48,629 nucleotides of DNA, taken from contig JBBIIP010000025.1 in the NCBI GenBank assembly GCA_037446395.1, forward strand, positions 1-48,629, in the 5' to 3' direction. The position numbers were made by a program, and so were the translations under genes. Positions 1 to 9,238 of the stretch are shown here, piece after piece; the stretch's first letter is position 1, and every line of letters begins with the position of its first letter. A model generated the notes under the pieces. The model worked only from the letters and a program-made list of their open reading frames with translations. It was not told the DNA's origin and did no database searches. Source of the stretch: JAAYJT01 sp037446395. GTDB taxonomy: Bacteria > Bacteroidota > Bacteroidia > Bacteroidales > JAAYJT01.

Positions 1-26
1 GCGGAAAACCTACAATTGGAAATTGA

Positions 27-398
27 TTAAATGCTGCATTTATTTTTCTGGTTAAACCATGCATACCTGTTTTTCGCAATAAGATTGTAGACAGAATCGC
101 GCAAATTTTGAGGCACCAACAATAAAATCAAGCCAAGTCTGTAGGCGCCTCCAAGGTGTGCCAGCATCCGGATAGCTGCCTCAGAGCGTAAATACACATG
201 ATTGCCGCGCAAATAAACAACAGAGTCAGGTGCTAAGCCTTCGAACCCATGCATTTGCATAAGCTTCTGAGCTTGTTTCTCTTGCATAGGCATGAAATCA
301 AAATTATTGCTATGGTTCCTCTTGCTAAAAAACCTGATTGTTGCGTTGCATAACCCGCACTGTCCATCGTAGAGGACAATATTCCTTAGTGTTGCCAT
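27..398 (-). CDS. DCC-family (DUF393) thiol-disulfide oxidoreductase-like protein
   Basis: A 123-residue protein with the family signature YDGQCGLCN near the N-terminus (Asp-Gly-x-Cys-x-x-Cys), followed by a small thioredoxin-like region. The DCC family is named for the conserved Asp and Cys residues and is thought to be redox active, but its members are mostly uncharacterised and no substrate can be named. The length is normal for the family and there is no signal peptide, so it is probably cytoplasmic. It is divergent from icd, with 167 nt between them. What lies downstream is outside the window. Family assignment is firm; function is unknown. Confidence 0.85.
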   Translation of the reverse strand: MATLRNIVLYDGQCGLCNATIRFFSKRNHSNNFDFMPMQEKQAQKLMQMHGFEGLAPDSVVYLRGNHVYLRSEAAIRMLAHLGGAYRLGLILLLVPQNLRDSVYNLIAKNRYAWFNQKNKCSI

Positions 399-565
399 AA
401 ATAAAAGGGTTCATCTAACAAACTAAAAAGGTTGCATTTTGTTTATTGTAATACTCCATAAGGCTGCTAACAGGCTCCAGAGTAAGTTTGTTAAGATAAA
501 AAACAAATCAATTATCTAAAAAGTTATATATTTACTGCAAAATTTATTGATAATCATTCTACACG

Positions 566-1831
566 ATGCACGAACAAAAAATTGCTTTTTCCGACAACCA
601 GCTGCATGTTCCTGACCAACCGGTAATTCCGTTTATCGAAGGCGACGGTACCGGACCTGATATTTGGCGGGCCTCCGTGAGGGTTTTCGATGCAGCTGTT
701 GAAAAATCGTATGCCTCAAAGAAAAAAATCTTCTGGAAAGAAGTACTTGCCGGTCAAAAAGCATTCGACCGAACAGGCAATTGGTTGCCAAATGAAACGC
801 TTCAGGCCTTCCGCGACTATGTTGTGGGTATCAAAGGGCCACTTACCACGCCTGTAGGCGGTGGTATCCGCTCGCTCAATGTTGCGTTGCGACAGGAGTT
901 GGATCTCTATGTTTGCCTCCGTCCGGTAAGATGGTTTCAAGGGGTGCCCAGCCCGGTAAAAGATCCCTCGAAAGTGGATATGCATATCTTTCGCGAAAAT
1001 ACCGAAGACATATATGCAGGCATCGAATTTATGCATGGGAATACAGATACCGAAAAACTCAAATCATTTCTGATTAACGAAATGGGTGTAAAAAACCTGC
1101 GCTTCCCCCAAAGCTCAAGCCTAGGCATCAAACCTGTATCGAAAGAAGGCAGCGAGCGCCTGATTAGGGCAGCCATCGTGTATGCCTTGCAAAAGAAGAT
1201 GCCTTCTGTAACCTTGGTTCACAAGGGAAATATTATGAAGTTTACGGAAGGCGCGTTTAAAATTTGGGGATACGAACTGGCTGAACGAGAATTCGGTGAT
1301 AAAGTTTTTACCTGGAAAACCTACGACCAAATTGCAGAGACACAGGGCAAGGCAGCCGCCGACCAGGCTCAAACCCAGGCATTGAACCAGGGCAAGTTAC
1401 TCATCAAAGACGCAATTGCCGATGCATTTCTGCAGCAAATTTTGCTGCGTCCGGCCGAATACTCAGTAATCGCCACCCTGAATCTGAATGGCGATTATAT
1501 AAGCGATGCACTTGCCGCAATCGTTGGCGGAATTGGAATTGCTCCAGGGGCAAATATCAATTACCTCACCGGCCATGCTGTATTTGAAGCTACCCATGGC
1601 ACAGCCCCAAAATATGCCAACCTTGATCAGGTGAACCCCGGATCGGTGATCCTTAGCGGAGCCATGATGTTTGAATATATGGGATGGGACGAGGCAGCCG
1701 CACTGATTTATCAAAGCCTCGAAAAAACCATCCTACAGAAAAAAGTAACCTACGATTTTCATCGACTCATGACAGGCGCAGCTTTGTTGAAAACATCGCA
1801 GTTTTCAGATGCAATTATTGAAAACATGTAA
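566..1831 (+). CDS. icd: NADP-dependent isocitrate dehydrogenase
   Basis: A 421-residue enzyme that oxidatively decarboxylates isocitrate to 2-oxoglutarate in the TCA cycle. The N-terminal EGDGTGPDIW and the substrate loop GGGIRSLNVALRQELDLY (about residues 98-115) closely match the E. coli-type NADP enzyme. Ser103 aligns with the E. coli serine (Ser113) that AceK phosphorylates, though no aceK is visible here. The FRENTEDIYAGIE stretch and the coenzyme-binding region around HGTAPKYA are also present, and the length is typical. Citrate synthase starts 25 nt downstream on the same strand, so the two probably form an operon supplying 2-oxoglutarate. Coenzyme choice is inferred from family resemblance. 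Confidence 0.95.
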   Translation: MHEQKIAFSDNQLHVPDQPVIPFIEGDGTGPDIWRASVRVFDAAVEKSYASKKKIFWKEVLAGQKAFDRTGNWLPNETLQAFRDYVVGIKGPLTTPVGGGIRSLNVALRQELDLYVCLRPVRWFQGVPSPVKDPSKVDMHIFRENTEDIYAGIEFMHGNTDTEKLKSFLINEMGVKNLRFPQSSSLGIKPVSKEGSERLIRAAIVYALQKKMPSVTLVHKGNIMKFTEGAFKIWGYELAEREFGDKVFTWKTYDQIAETQGKAAADQAQTQALNQGKLLIKDAIADAFLQQILLRPAEYSVIATLNLNGDYISDALAAIVGGIGIAPGANINYLTGHAVFEATHGTAPKYANLDQVNPGSVILSGAMMFEYMGWDEAAALIYQSLEKTILQKKVTYDFHRLMTGAALLKTSQFSDAIIENM

Positions 1832-1856
1832 ACACAATTATAAAAATCTCATAAAC

Positions 1857-3179
1857 ATGGAAAGAATCAAAGATAAACTTCGTAGAAAAATTGAAGAATG
1901 GCGGCCACGTACCGAAAAACTTCTGAAAGAACATGGCAATGTTGTGATAGATAAAATTACTATCGGGCAGGTAATTGGCGGTATGCGCGGACTAAAAAGC
2001 CTGGTTACCGACATATCTTATCTCGATCCGATGGAAGGCATCAGGTATCGGGGATACACGTTGAACGAAGTTTTTGAAAAGCTGCCAAAGCCCAAGGATT
2101 CAGAAATGCCTTATGTTGAAGGGTTATATTATCTGCTGCTTACCGGCGATATTCCAAATTTCGAGGAAGTTACAGAAATGGCCGACGAATTCAACAAAAG
2201 GCGCATCTTGCCAAGGTATGTCTATGAAGTGATTGACTCGTTCCCGTGTTGCAGCCACCCGATGACCATTTTTTCTGCCGCTGTAATGACGATGCAGCGC
2301 GAATCATTTTTTTCCAAGAAACATCATGCAGGCCTTAGCAAGCTGGAGCAGTGGGACCCGATGTATGAAGATGCATTGAATATGCTTGCAAAGCTTCCGG
2401 AAGTTGCTACATATATTTTTGCAAAGCTCTATCGAGACGGAAAAAGAATTCAATCAAATCCTTACCTGGATTTTGGGGCAAACTTTGCCCACATGATGGG
2501 TGTAGGCAAGCCCTATGATGATGTTGCCAGGCTTCATTTTATCATTCATGCCGACCACGAAAGCGGCAACGTAAGTGCCCACACTGCTCACCTGGTTGGC
2601 AGCAGCCTTTCTGACATTTATTTATGTACCGCAGCCATGGTGAATGGCCTCGCCGGCCCTCTGCATGGCCTGGCTAATCAGGAGGTGCTGCGCTGGTTGC
2701 AGGAGTTGATGGAAAGAATGGATGGTAACGATCCGAGCGAAGACGAACTCAAACTTTATGTTTGGAACACACTCAACAGTGGTCAGGTAATTCCGGGATA
2801 TGGCCATGCGGTGTTGCGTAAAACAGACCCCCGTTATACCATTCAACGCGAATTTTGCCTGAAACACATGCCAGATGATCCGCTATTCAAGGTAGTAAAC
2901 AAACTCTATGAAATTGTCCCACCCATACTGTTGGCACAGGGAAAGGCTAAAAACCCATGGCCAAATCTTGATGCACTTACCGGCACACTGCACTGGCATT
3001 ATGGTGTCACCCAATATGATTTCTACACAGTATTGTTTTCGATTGGCCGGGCGCTCGGAATTGCTGCAAACCTGGTGTGGGATCGTGCACTCGGCTACCC
3101 GCTCGAAAGACCAAAGTCAGTGACTACTGCAATGCTCGAGGAGTTTGCAAAAGGCAACATTCTTGACCTTGGAGAATAA
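1857..3179 (+). CDS. gltA: Citrate synthase, eukaryote-like (si) type
   Basis: Condenses oxaloacetate and acetyl-CoA to citrate. The reading frame stays open to an ATG at 1809, but that start lies inside icd. The ATG at 1857 gives MERIKDKLRRKIEEW and a 440-residue protein of normal length for the mitochondrial-like citrate synthases common in Bacteroidetes. The catalytic triad is visible: His270 in GPLHGLANQEVL, His317 in GYGHAVLRKTDPRY, and Asp372 in NPWPNLDALTG, matching His274/His320/Asp375 of the animal enzyme. It lacks the extra features of the hexameric E. coli GltA, so the symbol is by function only. It is probably cotranscribed with icd; no aconitase is in the window. Confidence 0.93.
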   Translation: MERIKDKLRRKIEEWRPRTEKLLKEHGNVVIDKITIGQVIGGMRGLKSLVTDISYLDPMEGIRYRGYTLNEVFEKLPKPKDSEMPYVEGLYYLLLTGDIPNFEEVTEMADEFNKRRILPRYVYEVIDSFPCCSHPMTIFSAAVMTMQRESFFSKKHHAGLSKLEQWDPMYEDALNMLAKLPEVATYIFAKLYRDGKRIQSNPYLDFGANFAHMMGVGKPYDDVARLHFIIHADHESGNVSAHTAHLVGSSLSDIYLCTAAMVNGLAGPLHGLANQEVLRWLQELMERMDGNDPSEDELKLYVWNTLNSGQVIPGYGHAVLRKTDPRYTIQREFCLKHMPDDPLFKVVNKLYEIVPPILLAQGKAKNPWPNLDALTGTLHWHYGVTQYDFYTVLFSIGRALGIAANLVWDRALGYPLERPKSVTTAMLEEFAKGNILDLGE

Positions 3180-3288
3180 ACAAAGTTTTCGTTTGTTTGT
3201 TAATATTGGCAGATTGGTATAGTTGATAAGCCTTGCTTGACTCAGCAGTATTGCTTTGCTGGCAGTTATAAATTTAATAATGCAGCAG

Positions 3289-3318
3289 TTTGAGAAATTA
3301 AACTGAAAAATACCTTTT
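3289..3318 (+). promoter_or_regulatory. Putative Bacteroidetes-type promoter of katG
   Basis: TTTG at 3289-3292 is followed after 18 nt by TACCTTTTG starting at 3311, close to the TTTG-N18/19-TAnnTTTG pattern of Bacteroidetes housekeeping sigma factors but with one extra T. Transcription would begin about 10-15 nt before the katG start. No obvious OxyR or PerR operator was recognised. Confidence 0.45.
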
Positions 3319-3338
3319 GTAACCTAACAATTGAATAG

Positions 3339-5519
3339 ATGAATAACACTAAAACAGGAAAATGTCCGGTAATGCACGGGGCTAACACCGAAAATAGTAG
3401 TTCGGTAATGGATTGGTGGCCAAAAGCACTTAACCTTGATATTCTGAATCAACACGATACAAAAACAAACCCGCTGGGAAACGATTTCAGCTACAAAGAA
3501 GAATTCAGTAAGCTTGATTTGGAAGCATTAAAAAATGATTTGAAATTGTTGATGACACAAAGCCAGGATTGGTGGCCAGCCGACTGGGGACATTATGGTG
3601 GTTTGATGATTCGTATGGCCTGGCATGCTGCCGGAACCTATCGTGTTGCAGACGGACGAGGTGGAAGCAACACCGGAAATCAACGCTTTGCCCCCCTCAA
3701 CAGTTGGCCCGACAACGCCAATTTGGATAAGGCACGCAGGTTATTATGGCCGATTAAGAAAAAATACGGCAACAAAATTTCATGGGCCGATTTGTTCATC
3801 CTTGCCGGAAACATGGCCTACGAGTCAATGGGGCTCAAAACATTCGGATTTTCGGGAGGTCGCGAAGACATATGGCACCCAGAAAAAGACATTAACTGGG
3901 GAACTGAAAAGGAATGGCTTGCAGCAACCAAAAATCGTTATAAAAATGATGCTGACCGTGAATCATTGGAAAATCCATTGGCAGCCGTTCAAATGGGATT
4001 GATTTATGTTAACCCGGAGGGTGTGGATGGCAAACCCGATCCCTTAAAAACAGCCCAGGATGTGCGAACCACTTTCAAACGAATGGCCATGAACGATGAG
4101 GAAACCGTAGCCTTGACAGCCGGAGGCCATACGGTTGGCAAAGCACACGGAAATAGCGATCCTGCTTTATTGGGCGAAAGCCCCGAAGGTGCTGAAATCC
4201 ATGCGCAAGGCTTTGGATGGATAAATCCGACAGGAAAGGGAAATGCCGAAGACACGGTTACAAGCGGTTTGGAAGGCGCCTGGACTACCAACCCCACAAA
4301 ATGGGATAATGGTTATTTCTATATGTTGTTTAACCACGATTGGGAACTTAAGAAAAGTCCCGCGGGTGCATGGCAATGGGAACCAGTCAGTATCCAAGAA
4401 GAAGACAAACCATTAGATGCACATAACCCAAACAGGCGCCAAAATCCAATCATGACGGATGCAGATATGGCAATGATCAAAGATCCGGAGTACCGAAAGA
4501 TTTCAGAGCGTTTCTATAAAGACCCTGAATACTTTACCCAGGTTTTTGCCAGGGCCTGGTTTAAGCTAACGCATCGCGACCTGGGCCCGAAAAGCCGACA
4601 TCTTGGCCCGGATGTGCCCAAAGAAGACCTGATTTGGCAAGACCCTGTTCCGGTGGTCAACTACACCTTGACCGATAGCGAAATAGAGGAACTGAAAACA
4701 AAACTTTTAAACAGCGGATTATCCCGAACAGAGCTAATCAATACTGCGTGGGATAGCGCAAGAACCTTCCGTGGTTCTGACTTCAGAGGTGGGGCAAATG
4801 GAGCGAGAATTCGTTTGGCTCCTCAAAAGGACTGGGTAGGCAATGAACCTGAGCGTCTGCAGAAGGTTTTGAGTGTGCTCGCCGAAATTCAATCCAACCT
4901 GCACAAAAAAGTTAGCATTGCCGATTTAATCGTTTTGGGAGGAACCGCAGCGGTTGAATTGGCAGCCAGGGAAGCCGGGGTGAATATAAAAGTTCCTTTT
5001 AGCCCCGGTCGGGGCGATGCAACAGCAGAAATGACAGATGCAGGGTCGTTTGCAGTGCTAGAACCCATTCATGACGGCTTTAGAAACTGGCTGAAAAAGG
5101 ATTATGCGATAAAACCGGAAGAGCTATTATTAGACAGGGCTCAACTCATGGGACTAACCGCCCCTGAAATGACCATCCTGATTGGTGGCATGCGGGTGCT
5201 TGGAACAAATTACAAAGGAACCAAACACGGAGTGTTTACTGATAGAGAGGGCGTACTTACCAACGATTTCTTTGTAAACCTTACAGATATGAAATACTCC
5301 TGGCAACCTGTTGCTGATAACTTATACAAAATCGTTGACAGGAAAACCGGAGAAACCAAATGGACAGCAACGCGTGTAGATTTGGTTTTTGGTTCAAATT
5401 CAATCTTGAGAGCCTATGCAGAATTTTATGCCCAGGACGATAACCAGGAAAAATTTGTAAAGGACTTTATTAAAGCGTGGGTAAAAGTGATGAATGCAGA
5501 CCGCTTTGATTTGAAATAA
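3339..5519 (+). CDS. katG: Catalase-peroxidase KatG
   Basis: A 726-residue haem enzyme that removes hydrogen peroxide by catalase and peroxidase activity. The distal site IRMAWHAAGTYR supplies Arg92, Trp95 and His96. Tyr223 (GLIYVNPEG) and Met249 (KRMAMNDEE) complete the Trp-Tyr-Met crosslinked adduct needed for catalase activity, and the proximal haem ligand is His264 in GGHTVGKAHG. The C-terminal half is the usual degenerate second peroxidase domain, for example NTAWDSARTFRGSDFRGG and GGTAAVELAA. Length is normal and there is no signal peptide. The gene appears monocistronic with its own promoter. It indicates that the organism meets peroxide or oxygen despite other hints of anaerobic metabolism. 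Confidence 0.97.
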   Translation: MNNTKTGKCPVMHGANTENSSSVMDWWPKALNLDILNQHDTKTNPLGNDFSYKEEFSKLDLEALKNDLKLLMTQSQDWWPADWGHYGGLMIRMAWHAAGTYRVADGRGGSNTGNQRFAPLNSWPDNANLDKARRLLWPIKKKYGNKISWADLFILAGNMAYESMGLKTFGFSGGREDIWHPEKDINWGTEKEWLAATKNRYKNDADRESLENPLAAVQMGLIYVNPEGVDGKPDPLKTAQDVRTTFKRMAMNDEETVALTAGGHTVGKAHGNSDPALLGESPEGAEIHAQGFGWINPTGKGNAEDTVTSGLEGAWTTNPTKWDNGYFYMLFNHDWELKKSPAGAWQWEPVSIQEEDKPLDAHNPNRRQNPIMTDADMAMIKDPEYRKISERFYKDPEYFTQVFARAWFKLTHRDLGPKSRHLGPDVPKEDLIWQDPVPVVNYTLTDSEIEELKTKLLNSGLSRTELINTAWDSARTFRGSDFRGGANGARIRLAPQKDWVGNEPERLQKVLSVLAEIQSNLHKKVSIADLIVLGGTAAVELAAREAGVNIKVPFSPGRGDATAEMTDAGSFAVLEPIHDGFRNWLKKDYAIKPEELLLDRAQLMGLTAPEMTILIGGMRVLGTNYKGTKHGVFTDREGVLTNDFFVNLTDMKYSWQPVADNLYKIVDRKTGETKWTATRVDLVFGSNSILRAYAEFYAQDDNQEKFVKDFIKAWVKVMNADRFDLK

Positions 5520-5611
5520 TTATTTGCAACGAAAATTAACCCCCCTGAAAATAGAGGGCTGCTTAGCGAAGAAACAATCTCGTTGAATATTTAACTGTTG
5601 AGGTGTTTTTT

Positions 5612-6022
5612 ATGGTAAAAAATTTCGAAATAGTACTTCCGGCTTTTCGCAAAGGCTTTCATCTCATCACAGGACTGCTCTTAAAAGAACTCGGCAATTT
5701 ACCCGAGAATGGCATGCTCCAGGTGTTCATTTGCCATACCTCGGCAGCCTTGACCATAAACGAAAACGCAGACCCGATGGTGCTTGCCGATTTCGATGCA
5801 AGCTTTAACAGGTTAATTCCTGAAAACGAACCCTATTACCGCCACACCAACGAAGGAGCCGATGACATGCCGGCACACATCAAAGCTTCTGTCCTGGGGG
5901 CTTCGGTTTCAATACCAATCCGGAATGGAAAGTTATGCCTTGGAACGTGGCAGGGGATTTATTTGTGTGAATTTCGAAACAATGGAGGAAAGCGAAGATT
6001 GATACTTTCTTTGCTTTCTTGA
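5612..6022 (+). CDS. yjbQ: YjbQ/UPF0047 family protein
   Basis: A small single-domain protein of the YjbQ family (secondary thiamine-phosphate synthase superfamily). Weak thiamine-phosphate synthase activity has been described for members, but the physiological role is unsettled. The signature is clear: HTSAALTINENADP in the middle, then ADDMPAHIKASVLG and LCLGTWQGIYLCEF near the end. The frame also allows a GTG start at 5603; I chose the ATG at 5612, which gives MVKNFEIVLP and 136 residues, the usual family length. Its last 90 nt overlap the 3' end of the convergent ACP phosphodiesterase gene. Confidence 0.88.
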   Translation: MVKNFEIVLPAFRKGFHLITGLLLKELGNLPENGMLQVFICHTSAALTINENADPMVLADFDASFNRLIPENEPYYRHTNEGADDMPAHIKASVLGASVSIPIRNGKLCLGTWQGIYLCEFRNNGGKRRLILSLLS

Positions 6023-6625
6023 CTTTGCCTGCGAGACAAAATGCAAGGCAGGATCGAATATGCGGACCTGTTCCTGTAAATCAGGAAAAAACAGCCTGAA
6101 TTCACTAAGGTACAAGGAGTAATCTTTCATCAGGTCTTCCACCGCAAACTCCATTCGCGACTCAAACCTCGTGCGTTTGGCCATTCCTTTTAATGCTATT
6201 TGCAAGCCCTGCTGCCCGGCATAGCCAGCCATCCAGTCGTCGGCCATCATAAACGGAAGAATGCGTTTCGTTTTTAAAGGCAAAATCCGATAATTCTTCA
6301 TCATCACCCTGTAAATTTTCCTGGTGAATCTTTTCAGCGGAATAGGGCTGAATTCGCTCCAGTGCTTGGCCAGCAGGTGATCGTAAAACATATCCACAAT
6401 CACCACTGAATATCGTGCATAAATAGGCCTGAGCCTGTCGGCGCTTTGTCTGAATACTGGATGATTATCAGTATACTCATCTATAAAACGGTGCAGGGCA
6501 ATACCTTTCAGAATACCCTCAGAGTATTTTTTACTAACTTTACCCTTAATATGGTCGGCAATAAAATTCCCCACAATGATTTCGTCATCGGTTCCTGAAA
6601 GATAGGCATGGGCAAGAAAATTCAT
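5933..6625 (-). CDS. acpH: Acyl carrier protein phosphodiesterase (AcpH-like)
   Basis: A 230-residue protein beginning MNFLAHAYLSGTDDEIIVGN, the typical start of the AcpH/DUF479 family, an HD-like metal-dependent fold. AcpH removes the phosphopantetheine arm from holo-ACP to regenerate apo-ACP. Conserved segments include FIADHIKGK, ALHRFIDEYTDNHP and the VDMFYDHLLAKHW helix; the His and Asp residues there are likely metal ligands. The protein is about 30 residues longer than E. coli AcpH. The extra basic C-terminal tail is encoded in the segment antisense to yjbQ. No fatty-acid genes are adjacent. Family firm, enzymatic role likely. Confidence 0.88.
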   Translation of the reverse strand: MNFLAHAYLSGTDDEIIVGNFIADHIKGKVSKKYSEGILKGIALHRFIDEYTDNHPVFRQSADRLRPIYARYSVVIVDMFYDHLLAKHWSEFSPIPLKRFTRKIYRVMMKNYRILPLKTKRILPFMMADDWMAGYAGQQGLQIALKGMAKRTRFESRMEFAVEDLMKDYSLYLSEFRLFFPDLQEQVRIFDPALHFVSQAKSRKQRKYQSSLSSIVSKFTQINPLPRSKA

Positions 6626-6754
6626 ATTTGCAAAGTTGAATAAAAATGCACTGTTATCAACAACGGTTTTTGCTTTTCTTTTGCAAATACCGAATGAAAT
6701 AATTTAGAAGAAGTTTGGATTAGGCTTATCGCAATGAGTGTAAGCATATTTTTT

Positions 6755-6762
6755 TAGTTTTG
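6755..6762 (+). promoter_or_regulatory. Putative -7 box (TAGTTTTG) upstream of iorAB
   Basis: A perfect TAnnTTTG match lies 93 nt before the preferred iorA start codon, in the divergent region between acpH and iorA. No convincing TTTG lies at the right distance upstream, so only half of the promoter is supported. Confidence 0.35.
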
Positions 6763-6855
6763 TAAAATAGTTTAAAAAGAACTCTCAGGAAGAAAAAAGC
6801 CTAAGGCACTTATAGATATTCCAAGAATACATCAAACACCTCAAAATATTTGATT

Positions 6856-8457
6856 ATGATGAAATTGCTTCTACTCGGCGACGAGGCAATCGCTCAGGCA
6901 GGCATTGATGCCGGAATCTCTGGCATTTATGCATATCCGGGAACACCCTCGACTGAAATTACTGAATATGTAATTGCTTCGAAAGAAGCAAGGCATAAGA
7001 ACATTCATGCCTGCTGGACAACAAATGAAAAAACCTCAATGGAAGCAGCACTTGGAATGTCGTATGCCGGAAAAAGAGCCATGGTGTGTATGAAGCACGT
7101 TGGCCTTAATGTTGCAGCCGATGCCTTTATCAATTCCGCCATTACAGGCGCCAATGGGGGTTTGCTTGTTGTAGTTGCCGATGATCCTTCGATGCACAGC
7201 TCACAAAATGAGCAGGATTCTCGTTTTTATGGCAAATTTGCAATGATCCCTATACTCGAACCTTCCAACCAGCAGGAGGCTTATGATATGGTTATTCATG
7301 GGTTTGATCTCTCAGAAAAACACAATATCCCTGTACTGCTACGCATCACTACACGGTTGGCCCATTCGCGCTCCGGGGTGGTGCTTAGGTCGAAGAGAAC
7401 GCAAAATGAAACCAAGGTTCCTTCAAACCCAAAACAGTTTGTTCTCCTGCCAGCCATCGCCCGGAAGCAATATAAGAGGCTCATTTCTCAGCAGATTATT
7501 TTTGAGGAAGAATCACTCAACTCCGTATTTAATACATTTCTTCCTGGACAAGACAAAAGCATCGGAATAATTGCCTGTGGCCTCGCATACAATTACTTAA
7601 TCGAAAATTATTCAGATCGCAAAGTTCCTTATCCGCTGCTGAAAATCGGCCAATACCCACTGCCAACAGGGCTGGTGCGAAAGTTATACGATGAATGTGA
7701 TTCTGTCCTTGTGCTTGAAGATGGCTACCCTTTGGTTGAGGAGTCACTTCGGGGCATCCTTGATCATGGCAAACCAATCAAAGGCCGGCTCAACGGAGTT
7801 GTACCTCGTGATGGAGAACTCAATCCAAATATCGTGGCGGCAGCGCTTGGCATTGAAGACCCGTTTGGAAAGCTGGTTCCATCCATAGTAGTTCCAAGGC
7901 CTCCATCGTTGTGCAAGGGTTGCCCGCATATTTTTTCGTTCAATGCTTTGAACGAGGCATTAGGTGAATATAGCAAAGGACGGGTGTTCTCGGATATTGG
8001 ATGCTATACACTTGGCGCACTTGAACCTTTTGATGCCATCAACTCTTGTGTTGATATGGGTGCCTCTATCACCATGGCAAAAGGTGCAGCTGATGCGGGA
8101 TTAGCCCCCGCCATTGCGGTAATTGGCGACTCGACTTTCACACATTCGGGCATAACAGGGTTGCTTGATGCAGTGATATGTAAGACAAACGTAAAAGTAT
8201 TTGTGCTTGACAATGCAACTACCGCCATGACAGGAGGCCAACCATCTGCAGCAATCGGAAAAATTGAGGAAATCTGCCTTGGATTGGGTGTAGAACAAGA
8301 ACACATTCGTACTTTAAACCCAATTCCAAAAAACCATGCCGAAAATCTGGATATCATCCGTCAGGAACTTGCCTACGAAGGTGTTTCGGTTATTATTCCC
8401 AGGCGCGAATGCATTGTTACAGCTACCAAAAAACTGAAGGAGAAAAGAAAAAGCTAG
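6856..8457 (+). CDS. iorA: Indolepyruvate ferredoxin oxidoreductase, alpha subunit (lacking ferredoxin domain)
   Basis: Large subunit of the TPP-dependent 2-oxoacid:ferredoxin oxidoreductase that converts aryl pyruvates, made by transamination of Trp, Phe and Tyr, to aryl-acetyl-CoA with reduced ferredoxin. The N-terminal pyrimidine-binding domain shows GIYAYPGTPSTEITEY and NEKTSMEAALGMSYAG. The TPP-pyrophosphate domain begins at PPSLCKGCPHIFSFNAL and contains GDSTFTHSGITGLLDA. The frame opens at a TTG (6850), but the ATG at 6856 is the better start, giving 533 residues. The archaeal enzyme continues for about 100 residues into a two-cluster ferredoxin domain; this one stops at the end of the TPP domain. 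iorB follows after 74 nt. Confidence 0.92.
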   Translation: MMKLLLLGDEAIAQAGIDAGISGIYAYPGTPSTEITEYVIASKEARHKNIHACWTTNEKTSMEAALGMSYAGKRAMVCMKHVGLNVAADAFINSAITGANGGLLVVVADDPSMHSSQNEQDSRFYGKFAMIPILEPSNQQEAYDMVIHGFDLSEKHNIPVLLRITTRLAHSRSGVVLRSKRTQNETKVPSNPKQFVLLPAIARKQYKRLISQQIIFEEESLNSVFNTFLPGQDKSIGIIACGLAYNYLIENYSDRKVPYPLLKIGQYPLPTGLVRKLYDECDSVLVLEDGYPLVEESLRGILDHGKPIKGRLNGVVPRDGELNPNIVAAALGIEDPFGKLVPSIVVPRPPSLCKGCPHIFSFNALNEALGEYSKGRVFSDIGCYTLGALEPFDAINSCVDMGASITMAKGAADAGLAPAIAVIGDSTFTHSGITGLLDAVICKTNVKVFVLDNATTAMTGGQPSAAIGKIEEICLGLGVEQEHIRTLNPIPKNHAENLDIIRQELAYEGVSVIIPRRECIVTATKKLKEKRKS

Positions 8458-8531
8458 CCCGAGGAAGAGCCAAACTGCATTTTCGAAACCCGATTTTGGC
8501 CTATTATTAATACTCATCAAATATTATTACC

Positions 8532-9119
8532 ATGAAGAAAGATATAATTCTGGCAGGCGTTGGCGGTCAAGGGATCCTGTCCATTGCTGCAACCATTGGT
8601 TTGGCTGCCCTGGATTTGGGTCTTCAACTAAAACAAGCTGAAGTCCACGGCATGAGTCAACGGGGTGGCGATGTACAATCGAACCTGCGAATATCTGACA
8701 AAGAAATTGCCAGCGACCTGATTCCCAAGGGAAAAGCTGATATGATCATCGCCGTTGAGCCCATGGAGTCCTTGCGCTATCTGCCTATGCTCGCTCCTGA
8801 TGGGTGGGTAATCACAAACACTACCCCCTTTGTCAACATCCGCAACTATCCTCCCATTGAAGATATCATGAAAGAAATTGGCAAATTGCCCAATCATATC
8901 GCCCTCGATGCGGATGCAATTGCAAAGGAAATTGGGTCAACCCGCTCAGCAAACATGGTCATTCTTGGAGCAGCAGCACCCCATCTCGGGCTTCCGATAG
9001 AGAAATTCGAAGAGGCCATCCGAAAAATTTTCTCAAGAAAGGGCGAAGAAGTGGTATCTGTGAATCTGCAATGTTTTAATGCAGGGAAAGCGTTTGGCGA
9101 AAAATATAACAGGCATTAA
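8532..9119 (+). CDS. iorB: Indolepyruvate ferredoxin oxidoreductase, beta subunit
   Basis: The 195-residue gamma-type partner of IorA. The glycine-rich start DIILAGVGGQGILSIAATI and QAEVHGMSQRGGDVQSNLR are hallmarks of the small subunit of 2-oxoacid oxidoreductases, which binds the CoA-side substrate and completes the active complex. Length is normal. It lies directly downstream of iorA on the same strand and is almost certainly cotranscribed. Together they are typical of peptide- and amino-acid-fermenting organisms, where the pair disposes of aromatic amino acids while reducing ferredoxin. Confidence 0.93.
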   Translation: MKKDIILAGVGGQGILSIAATIGLAALDLGLQLKQAEVHGMSQRGGDVQSNLRISDKEIASDLIPKGKADMIIAVEPMESLRYLPMLAPDGWVITNTTPFVNIRNYPPIEDIMKEIGKLPNHIALDADAIAKEIGSTRSANMVILGAAAPHLGLPIEKFEEAIRKIFSRKGEEVVSVNLQCFNAGKAFGEKYNRH

Positions 9120-9238
9120 TGCTGAAAATGAATCATTTATACGATAAAATCAAATAATCTGGTATATATTTTTCGATAACCTGCAATAATTTCGGTGTTT
9201 ATGCTTTACTTAATGTAGCCACCACTGATTTATTACGA

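Noticed and set aside
5537..5565. Terminator after katG (CCCT/AGGG hairpin)
   Set aside because: The stem is only four base pairs and no T tract follows.
8004..8357. 117-aa antisense open frame inside iorA
   Set aside because: A shadow of the TPP-binding domain coding sequence with no protein-like motif.
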